57,713 nucleotides of DNA from an uncultured SAR116 cluster alpha proteobacterium (GTDB lineage Bacteria > Pseudomonadota > Alphaproteobacteria > Puniceispirillales > GCA-002684695). This document shows, piece by piece, positions 51,016 through 57,713 of the stretch. Location of the stretch: the NCBI GenBank assembly GCA_902539295.1, contig CACBIM010000004.1, positions 76,504 through 134,216 of the forward strand. The letters run 5' to 3'. How positions within the stretch are numbered: position 1 is the stretch's first letter; each line of letters begins with the position of its first letter. A program made the translations under genes and the position numbers. The notes beneath the pieces were generated by a model that had not been told where the DNA came from, did no database searches, and worked only from the letters and a program-made list of their open reading frames with translations.

Positions 51016-52146
51016 TTAGCAATTTTTTAGTTTCTTTTCAAAGCAAGCTAGAGATAACTCTTGGCCTCTTTGAACATCTTTACTTGACAAAATTTTAAGT
51101 AATTCATCTCTTTTGATAATAGCTTTTTCATGGTTTTTTGAAGCAGCAATGTTGGCCCACATAAAAGCTTTAATTTTGTCTACTTCAGTACCCCAACCAT
51201 TCAAAAACATTAATGAAAGTCTATATTGGGACATCTCAAGACCTTTTTCAGCAGATAATAAATAATTTGTAAATGCTTTTTTAAAGTTTTGCACTACACC
51301 AAATCCATCAAAGTAAATAGTACCTAAATTATACTGGGCTTCTGGTACTCCTTGCTGAGCAGCTAAGGCAAACCATTTGATTGCTGTTTGGTAATTTTTA
51401 TCTAATGATTTATCTTTTAAAAAAAATAATCCCAAGTTAAATTGGGCTTGCTTGTGATTTTGCTCAGCTGCCAATTTATACCACCTAATTGCTTCACTTT
51501 TACTTTTTGAGACGCCAATACCATTTTCATAAAGCCATCCAAGTCCATTTTGACAATCAGAGATATTTTTTTTAGCGCCTTTTAAAAAGTAATTATACGC
51601 TTCACTATAATTTTGAGGAACTCCAAGGCCTTCTAAATACATAAAACCTAAGTTGCAATTAGCTAAATAAATATTATTCTCAGAAGCTAATTGAAAAAAA
51701 TTTGCAGCTTTTAAATAATCTGTTTCAATACCCTTAGACTCACTATACATAACTCCTAAATAGTAGTAAGATTCTACAATTTTATCTTTTGCTATATTAA
51801 AATTAAAAAAGGCCTTATTATAATTTTTTTCAATTCCAAGACCGTTATAATATAATAATCCAAGATTGTAGTTTCCTTCAATTAAACCCTTTCCAGAAAC
51901 AGTTTCAAAAAGATCAAAAGCTTTTGAGTAATCTTGTTCTACCCCAAGACCATTTTTGTATAATAATGCTAGATAAAACTGAGACAATATATCATTTTGA
52001 TCAGCTCCTTCTTGCCAATTCTCAAAGGCTGATTGGTAATTTTGATTTTCAAACTCTTTATAGCCATTCAAATAGTCAGCATGAAGATTGTTAGATACTA
52101 ACAAAATCTTTAAAATAAAAAGTAAATGTACAATTAGAAGCTTCAT
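51016..52146 (-). CDS. Sel1-repeat exported protein
   Basis: A 376-residue protein with an N-terminal signal peptide (ILKILLVSNNLHA, cleavage near residue 23) and then about eight to nine Sel1 repeats of 36 residues, for example ALLYKNGLGVEQDYSKAFDL, NLGLLYYNGLGIEKNYNKAF and NLGTIYFDGFGVVQNFKKAF. Such alpha-solenoid proteins mediate protein interactions, here in the periplasm. The partner is unknown. Its start is 85 bases from the divergent lptD gene. Confidence 0.87.
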   Translation of the reverse strand: MKLLIVHLLFILKILLVSNNLHADYLNGYKEFENQNYQSAFENWQEGADQNDILSQFYLALLYKNGLGVEQDYSKAFDLFETVSGKGLIEGNYNLGLLYYNGLGIEKNYNKAFFNFNIAKDKIVESYYYLGVMYSESKGIETDYLKAANFFQLASENNIYLANCNLGFMYLEGLGVPQNYSEAYNYFLKGAKKNISDCQNGLGWLYENGIGVSKSKSEAIRWYKLAAEQNHKQAQFNLGLFFLKDKSLDKNYQTAIKWFALAAQQGVPEAQYNLGTIYFDGFGVVQNFKKAFTNYLLSAEKGLEMSQYRLSLMFLNGWGTEVDKIKAFMWANIAASKNHEKAIIKRDELLKILSSKDVQRGQELSLACFEKKLKNC

Positions 52147-52231
52147 TTCAGAAATTTAAATTTAATATTATTAGGAATTAATATAATATAGTTAAGATAA
52201 ATTGTTATATAATTAATTAAATAAAAAGCCA

Positions 52232-54757
52232 TTGAAATTTATAACTATAATATTTTTCTTGCTTCTTTTGTCATCAACGACATACGGCAAAACAATAAAT
52301 AGTCAATCTCAAATTAATAAAAATTTGTTAGAAGATGAAGGAATATTATCATTTATAAAAAGTTTTGATAATAGTAATTCAGCCATAATAGATTTAGTAA
52401 TCGAAAAAGATAATGATAACATAAGTAGCAATAAAAACATAAAAGGCTCTCAATCATTTTTTGAAGATGCAGACAATATATCTGAGGATGATGATGATAA
52501 AATTACAAAGTATTCTGAAGGAAAATTTGAAAAAAATTCAACAAAAACAGACATAAATAATCAGAATAATTTTGAAAGTATAAAGCAAAAAAATTATAAA
52601 ATTAACGACAATAGTTTAAATGAAATGGGTTCAATTAAGGGAACAAAAAATTCAAATTTAGATAATTCTCAAATCCAAAAAGTTAGACAAGAAAAGACAG
52701 GTGTGATTTTTTCTGCTCAGAAGGTTTCAATTGACAATGGGTTACAAACACTAATTGCAACTGGTAATGTTAAGCTAGAATTAGAAAATATCAAACTTAC
52801 AAGCAAGGAAATAATTTACTATAAAAATAAAGATGAAATACACGCAAAAGGCGATGTATTTCTCCAAGATGAAAACGGTAATTTCCATAATGGAACAGAT
52901 TTAATTTTAAAAAATCAAACTTCAAATTTTTATCTTTCAAATATTTACGCACAATTAGCTGATGGTAGTCAAATGACAGCACGAAATGTAATTCATGAAA
53001 ATAAAAATGAAATAAAATATGAAGGGACAAAGTTTACTCCATGCAACTGTAAACTAAATAAAGGCGAAACCCCATTATGGCATTTTAGTGCAAGAGAAAC
53101 AAGAATCAACAATGATACACACACTATTCATCATGATGGTGTGACAATGCACTTACTTAATTTCCCTATCCTTTATACACCTACATTTGCTCATCCAGAT
53201 TGGACAGTAAAAAGGAAAAGCGGATTTCTAACTCCTAGTATTAGTGTTAGTAAAGAGACTGGGCTAACATGGAAACAACCATACTTTTTAAATATATCAA
53301 ATAGTAAAGACTATACTATTACTCCTATAATTTTTTCTAAGTCAGGTTATCTTACTGACCTTGAGTATAGAAGTATTGGGGAGAACTCGAGTCTAAAGGC
53401 TAATATAATTGGCGGTATAGTAGATACATTCAAAAAACAAGATGAAGAAGTTATTTCAGGTTTTTTGACATTTGACTCATTGAGTGAAAATAATTGGAGA
53501 ACTAATGTTATACTTCAAGACTCTAGTGAAGATAGTTTTTTAAGAAAATACAAATTGACTAACGAGACAATTCTAAAGTCGAGCTTATCAACGCAGAAAC
53601 TGGATGATAAAAGTTTTTCATCAGTAGAACTTTATAAAATAGGAAGTCTTTCCAGAGAAACTGAAAATGACAATTCACCATTAGTATTACCTTCAATTAA
53701 ATATGAAAGAAATTTTGATATACCGTTCAGAAACTCATTTGGCAAATTGGAAATGAGTGTACTTGAACTTGATGATGATGAAGGGCATGATTTTTTTAGA
53801 TATTCAAATAAAATTACTGCACATAGAAAATTTAAATTAGAAAAAGGAATAAGCTTCATTGAGACTTCATTATCTGGTAATGTTTATGATGTCTCAAAAA
53901 ATAAAAGTGATCCTGATAATATAGGTAAAATTAATTCTATCAATAGTTTTATTTCATTTGGTTGGGAGAATTATTTACCTACAAAAGTATTTCAAAATCA
54001 GTCAATCCTAAAGCCTCAGATACAAGCTGTTCTTATAAATGGTTCTGATCATGTTAACCATATTCCAAATAGAGATGCTTTAGATTATAGATTAGATGAA
54101 ACAAATTTATTTATCCCACATAGACCGCTTGGAAACGACCTTACTCTGCCTGGAGGTAGGATAGACTATGGAATAACTAACTTTATTAATAATGAAAATT
54201 CAGTTAATTTTACAAGTTTTTTTGGTCAAAGCTTAAAATTATGGGGAGATAATGAAAATGAGTTTCAATCATTAAATTCTAAAAAATCAGTCGTATCTGA
54301 ATCTGATTATATTGCACGTTTAGCCTTCCAAAATACTAAAAACTTTTCAACTGACTGGTCTGCTAGGCTTGATCCCCATAATTTCAAAATTTATGAATCT
54401 ATTACAACAATTTCTCAAAGTTTAGGAAGATTTGATTTATCTGCTAGTCATGCCTCGATAAGTGACGGTTTTATTAAGGATACAAGTGGAGCTGAAAACT
54501 TAAACTTCAAATTTAATTCAAAAATTACAAATGATTGGGGCTTTTCAGGACTCCAAAATTATAATCTTCATAACAGTGATATAAAATTACTTAGAACAGA
54601 ATATGCAATTAATTACTCAGGTTCATTACAAAACTGCATGGTTATTGAATTAAAGTATGAGAGAGAGACAAAAACAGATCCATCTATTGCTCCGGTTACC
54701 GAAGTTGGTTTGATATTCCAATTTAAATATTTAGGAGATGTTATTGAAAATTTATAA
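52232..54757 (+). CDS. lptD: LPS-assembly outer-membrane protein LptD
   Basis: An 841-residue outer-membrane protein that inserts lipopolysaccharide in the outer leaflet with LptE. It begins with TTG 52232 and a signal peptide ending near TTYG (residue 19). Residues 20-155 are a low-complexity, acidic region rich in Asn, Asp, Glu, Lys and Ser. The OstA/LptA-like domain follows from GVIFSAQKVSIDNG (157) to about 265, then the beta-barrel to the end. Cys pairs in FTPCNCKLN and the late LQNCMVIEL may form the usual disulfide. The N-terminal low-complexity insertion is unusual. Confidence 0.9.
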   Translation: MKFITIIFFLLLLSSTTYGKTINSQSQINKNLLEDEGILSFIKSFDNSNSAIIDLVIEKDNDNISSNKNIKGSQSFFEDADNISEDDDDKITKYSEGKFEKNSTKTDINNQNNFESIKQKNYKINDNSLNEMGSIKGTKNSNLDNSQIQKVRQEKTGVIFSAQKVSIDNGLQTLIATGNVKLELENIKLTSKEIIYYKNKDEIHAKGDVFLQDENGNFHNGTDLILKNQTSNFYLSNIYAQLADGSQMTARNVIHENKNEIKYEGTKFTPCNCKLNKGETPLWHFSARETRINNDTHTIHHDGVTMHLLNFPILYTPTFAHPDWTVKRKSGFLTPSISVSKETGLTWKQPYFLNISNSKDYTITPIIFSKSGYLTDLEYRSIGENSSLKANIIGGIVDTFKKQDEEVISGFLTFDSLSENNWRTNVILQDSSEDSFLRKYKLTNETILKSSLSTQKLDDKSFSSVELYKIGSLSRETENDNSPLVLPSIKYERNFDIPFRNSFGKLEMSVLELDDDEGHDFFRYSNKITAHRKFKLEKGISFIETSLSGNVYDVSKNKSDPDNIGKINSINSFISFGWENYLPTKVFQNQSILKPQIQAVLINGSDHVNHIPNRDALDYRLDETNLFIPHRPLGNDLTLPGGRIDYGITNFINNENSVNFTSFFGQSLKLWGDNENEFQSLNSKKSVVSESDYIARLAFQNTKNFSTDWSARLDPHNFKIYESITTISQSLGRFDLSASHASISDGFIKDTSGAENLNFKFNSKITNDWGFSGLQNYNLHNSDIKLLRTEYAINYSGSLQNCMVIELKYERETKTDPSIAPVTEVGLIFQFKYLGDVIENL

Positions 54758-54768
54758 AGGAGGAGTTA

Positions 54769-55254
54769 ATGCCAAGTTTTGATATTGTTAGTAAAGCTGA
54801 TTTGCCATCTGTTAAAAATGCTATTGACGGAGTTCAAAGAGAGATAAATACTCGTTATGATTTTAAAGGTAGTCAATCTAAAGTTGATTTTATAGAAAGT
54901 ACTATTTCAATAGTTGCAGATGACGAATTAAAAAGAAAGCAAGTCGAAGAATTAATTATATCACATGTTACAAGACAAAAAGTAAATTCAAAGTTTCTTT
55001 GTTTTGAAAAAATAGAAGCTGGAAGTGGTAATACAATTAGACAAAATGTTTTAGTGTTGTCAGGAATACAAAGGGAAAATGCACAAAAAATTATAAAAGA
55101 AATTAAGCAACTGAAAAATAAAGTACAAGTTCAAGTGCAAGGCGATGAATTGCGTGTAAGTAGCAAAAAAAGAGACGATTTGCAAAATACAATTTCATTT
55201 CTCAAGGAGAAATTCTCAGATTTGCCTTTACAGTTTGTTAATTTCCGAGAGTAA
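54769..55254 (+). CDS. yajQ: YajQ-family nucleotide-binding protein
   Basis: A 161-residue protein of standard length, matching YajQ throughout: MPSFDIVSKADLPSVKNAID, INTRYDFKGS and QVQVQGDELRVSSKKRDDLQ. Family members bind cyclic di-GMP or nucleotides and RNA. AAAGGAGGAG directly before the start is an ideal ribosome-binding site. It follows lptD after 11 bases. Confidence 0.95.
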   Translation: MPSFDIVSKADLPSVKNAIDGVQREINTRYDFKGSQSKVDFIESTISIVADDELKRKQVEELIISHVTRQKVNSKFLCFEKIEAGSGNTIRQNVLVLSGIQRENAQKIIKEIKQLKNKVQVQVQGDELRVSSKKRDDLQNTISFLKEKFSDLPLQFVNFRE

Positions 55255-55336
55255 AATAGCAAAAGTTTTACATTTTAATTGAAATTTTTGTGATTTTAAT
55301 ATTATACTTTCATTGAGTTATTAGAGGGGGAAAATT

Positions 55337-55570
55337 ATGACAAATATTATTGAAACAAGTTTTGGTACTCTCATAAGTCCAGAAAGAATGGCAAATGGAA
55401 GTGCTTCAAACATAGAAAAAGTTGGTGCGTTTTATAATTTTTCAATCAAAATAAGTAATGATGATATTAGAGAGTATTCATTTACTAATTTCGAAAGAGC
55501 TGAGTATATGAGAAGAGTTATGATTGGCCATTTAAAAGCTAAGATAGAAAAAGATAGAGCAGTAATTTAA
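55337..55570 (+). CDS. Hypothetical 77-residue protein
   Basis: I do not recognise this small soluble protein. It contains FGTLISPERMANGSASNIEK, two short strands (FYNFSIKIS) and a basic helix (MRRVMIGHLKAKIEKDRA) at the C-terminus. A strong AGAGGGGG ribosome-binding site precedes ATG 55337, so it is very probably translated. It lies 82 bases after yajQ and 87 before the photolyase-related gene. No function is proposed. Confidence 0.6.
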   Translation: MTNIIETSFGTLISPERMANGSASNIEKVGAFYNFSIKISNDDIREYSFTNFERAEYMRRVMIGHLKAKIEKDRAVI

Positions 55571-55657
55571 TTAACAAAAATATATTTATCTAAATTAGTT
55601 TATTGTAAAAATTTGAAATGTGATTATTTAAATTTATAATAACTATTCAAATTTACT

Positions 55658-56821
55658 TTGCTAAATACATTTTTTACAAAAAACAAAGAAGTACAAAATT
55701 ACTTGAACTTCTATGTTAATAATATTCTTAAAGATTACTCTAAAAATAGAAACTTTGATCTTGGCCCGCCTCATCATAATGTTAGTAAATTATCACCATA
55801 TATCAGAAGAAGATTTATTTCTGAAAATGAAATTATAGATTTGATATCTAAAAAATTTAAATTAAGCAAGGTAGACAAATTTATACAAGAAATATTTTGG
55901 AGGACCTACTGGAGGGGGTGGCTCGAACTACACCCAAAAGTCTTTGATGAATATAAGAAAAAAATTAGTAAATATGAAATTTTAAATAAAACTGGCATCA
56001 AATGTTTTGATAACTGGACAGATGAACTTATAGAAACTGGCTATCTGCATAACCATGCAAGAATGTGGTATGCAAGTATTTGGATATTTACATTAAAGAG
56101 ACCATGGGAAGAAGGTGCTCATTTCTTCAGTGATTACCTACTGGATTATTGCCCAGCATCAAACACACTTGGCTGGAGATGGGTTGCAGGACTTCAAACA
56201 ATAGGGAAAAATTATTTAGCAAAATCAGAAAATATAAAAAAATTTACAAATAATAGGTATTACCCTAAAGATCAACTGAATGAATATGAGTTGCCCATTA
56301 AAGATAAGAGTAACTTAAATAGTATAGTAAAGACAAAAATACCCTATAAAGAAATTTTTATAGATAAACTAAATAATGAAAGTCTTGGATTAGTACTAAC
56401 TAATAATGATTTGTCATTAGATAAAATTATCAATAATTCCAACATCACTAATTACGAAATATGTGTTTTTTGTAATAAAATTAAAAAAAGTAAAATAGCA
56501 CAGAATTTTGAACAAAATCTTTTTAGAGAAATTGTAAATACTACTCCAAAAGCTACATTGATTTCTACTTTTCAAGAGTTAATAGATTGGATAAACAAGA
56601 ACAAAATAAAAGAGTTAATCATACCATATGAAACTGTTGGCTCACAGATACTTAGTGTAAAAGAATATTTAACCTTTTTAAGATCTATTGGTGTGAGATA
56701 TCATTTTTATTTACGTGACTGGGATAAGATTTCATTTCCATTTGCAAATAAAGGATTTTTTCAATTTAAGAAGAAAATACCCGAATTGTTAATAAAAAAT
56801 GGATTAAACAATATATTATGA
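55658..56821 (+). CDS. Photolyase/cryptochrome-like protein with FAD domain first
   Basis: A 387-residue protein starting with TTG 55658. Residues 1-205 match the FAD-binding helical domain of photolyases: SKLSPYIRRRFISE (43-56), WRTYWRGWLE, TGYLHNHARMWYAS (127-140) and CPASNTLGWRWVAG (165-178). The normal N-terminal alpha/beta antenna domain is absent at the front. Instead residues about 240-387 look like that domain placed at the C-terminus: ELIIPYETVGSQ followed by RSIGVRYHFYLRDWDKISFP and KGFFQFKKKIP resemble the antenna-domain end of the phrB protein at 1244-2665. It may be a domain-swapped photolyase or a light sensor. Confidence 0.75.
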   Translation: MLNTFFTKNKEVQNYLNFYVNNILKDYSKNRNFDLGPPHHNVSKLSPYIRRRFISENEIIDLISKKFKLSKVDKFIQEIFWRTYWRGWLELHPKVFDEYKKKISKYEILNKTGIKCFDNWTDELIETGYLHNHARMWYASIWIFTLKRPWEEGAHFFSDYLLDYCPASNTLGWRWVAGLQTIGKNYLAKSENIKKFTNNRYYPKDQLNEYELPIKDKSNLNSIVKTKIPYKEIFIDKLNNESLGLVLTNNDLSLDKIINNSNITNYEICVFCNKIKKSKIAQNFEQNLFREIVNTTPKATLISTFQELIDWINKNKIKELIIPYETVGSQILSVKEYLTFLRSIGVRYHFYLRDWDKISFPFANKGFFQFKKKIPELLIKNGLNNIL

Positions 56822-56844
56822 AAAGTTATCTAATTTTAAAATTT

Positions 56845-57396
56845 TCAGTATTGAATATTTATTTGTGTTGATTGTCTAGTTTGAGAATTATATATAACAA
56901 TTCCCCCACTTGGAGGAGCTATTCCAGTAATATTTGAAATTACAACTTGATGGGTTACCATAAGAACCAATTCATCATTTTTAGTTGAAGATAATTTTTT
57001 GTTTAACTTTTTTAATACTTCATCTTTATTTGAATAGTCCTGAAAAAAGGAATTCAATCCTGTGAATGTTTTCCATTTGCCAATATTCATTTCATTTACT
57101 GTATCTTTACACCTGCACCATTCACTGGAGAGAACTTCAGAAAATTTTATATTATTACTTTTAAAAAATTCGCCTATATTTTTTGATTGTAAAATTCCTT
57201 CTTCATTAAGGTTTCTTTGAGTACTACAATTATTTAAATTAAAATAATCAGGGTCACCAAAACCTGGTGCAATAGAATGTCTTAAAAAAATAATATTTGC
57301 ATTAATTTCTTTGAGTTCTTTATTGATATCAGAGCTCGAAGTAAGTGGATATAAAATAAAAATAAAAAATAAAATCTTAAAAAAATTTTTTCTCAA
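56845..57396 (-). CDS. Exported histidine phosphatase-superfamily protein
   Basis: A 183-residue protein with signal peptide (ILFFIFILYPLTSS, cleavage about residue 22). The phosphohistidine motif reads FLRHSIAPG, RHS instead of RHG, and the second catalytic His is in MVTHQV. The stretch LSSEWCRCKDT holds the second arginine. It would be a periplasmic phosphatase; the substrate is unknown. Last gene of the window, separated from the photolyase-related gene by 23 bases. Confidence 0.8.
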   Translation of the reverse strand: MRKNFFKILFFIFILYPLTSSSDINKELKEINANIIFLRHSIAPGFGDPDYFNLNNCSTQRNLNEEGILQSKNIGEFFKSNNIKFSEVLSSEWCRCKDTVNEMNIGKWKTFTGLNSFFQDYSNKDEVLKKLNKKLSSTKNDELVLMVTHQVVISNITGIAPPSGGIVIYNSQTRQSTQINIQY

Positions 57397-57713
57397 TGTG
57401 GTATCCCCTCACCTATTATCATCTTTTTATTTTTTCTTTCATTAAGTATTAACTTTTTCATTAAGGACACTTTTCATCAACTAGTCTCCAGTAAGAAAAA
57501 TTAATATTACCTTTAATCTGCTAAATTAATATTCTCATAAAGATCATAGTTGTTGCAGAGTAAGCATTTACATCTTAAGAAGTAATATCAAATAGAGAAG
57601 TGCATACCAACACAACTATTCTTCGGTTACTGTTTACTTTTGAATCGCGATTTAACTTGTTCGCTTCTTCATTATTGACAAACAAATTTATTAAATTTGT
57701 CTCCTAATGAACC
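57397..57713. other. Gene-free end of window
   Basis: This 317-base stretch holds no convincing open frame, tRNA or rRNA that I recognise on either strand. It contains a perfect 9-1-9 inverted repeat at 57682-57700 (ACAAATTTA, T, TAAATTTGT), a TTGACA at 57675-57680 without a clear -10 box, and a 10-base palindrome AATCGCGATT at 57643-57652. It may be a promoter or leader of a gene beyond the window. Confidence 0.5.

Noticed and set aside
57397-57713. Possible rRNA leader or spacer at the end of the window
   Set aside because: No rRNA or tRNA sequence could be recognised on either strand.

Overview
The window is uniformly AT-rich and tightly packed: intergenic gaps are mostly under 120 bases, ATGA start/stop overlaps are common, and I see no insertion sequence, prophage, CRISPR array or tRNA. 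The gene content suggests a streamlined marine planktonic alphaproteobacterium of the SAR11-like or HIMB59/AEGEAN-169-like type. Support comes from a DUF2842 protein, ligase-associated repair genes, the aprM-aprB-aprA sulfur genes, two photolyase-family genes, and TctCBA and YnjBCD-like importers. This assignment is inference from gene content; no rRNA gene is present to confirm it.

Layout. (1) 1-1213: DNA-repair pair, the C-terminus of an Lhr-type helicase and PdeM. (2) 1244-7153: light and membrane stress cluster with photolyase, COG2907 flavoprotein, DUF1365, CFA-type methyltransferase, NTF2-like protein and SDR, resembling the sigmaE-ChrR singlet-oxygen regulon of other proteobacteria. 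(3) 7307-15468: mixed housekeeping genes (bioY, HD hydrolase, YbaK, TPR, rpe, DUF2842, an MsbA-like ABC exporter, SDR, glutamate dehydrogenase). (4) 15686-24454: one long sugar operon with YnjBCD-like ABC importer, ketose 3-epimerase, DhaL, DhaK, LacD-type aldolase and a FucI/AraA-type isomerase. These fit an import, isomerise, epimerise, phosphorylate and cleave route for an unidentified sugar, and this is the strongest candidate for an undescribed pathway. (5) 24485-29546, minus strand: nucleoside hydrolase, GntR regulator, acyl-CoA ligase, DUF35 protein and a thiolase-fold protein that lacks the thiolase catalytic residues. (6) 29626-36979: sulfatase, two SDRs (one degenerate), a TctCBA transporter and a CaiB-type CoA-transferase. 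(7) 36993-39168, minus strand: ureohydrolase, DUF985 cupin and an Asp/Glu racemase-like protein. (8) 39260-45835: GFA protein, LOG protein, then a sulfur cluster of small nucleotidyltransferase, AprM, AprB, AprA, metallophosphoesterase, unknown protein and APS kinase. (9) 45832-57396: galM, cytochrome c', alkA, SRAP, sua5, FAD oxidase, Sel1 protein, lptD, yajQ, an orphan 77-residue protein, a domain-swapped photolyase relative and a histidine phosphatase. The last 317 bases hold no gene that I can recognise.

Two regulatory structures stand out. Each of the two solute-binding-protein genes is followed directly by a strong stem-loop before its permease genes: 16935-16966 with a 12-bp perfect stem, and 33753-33781 with an 8-bp stem plus T-tract. 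This suggests differential expression of binding protein and membrane subunits. All functions are read from translated sequence motifs; no database search was run.
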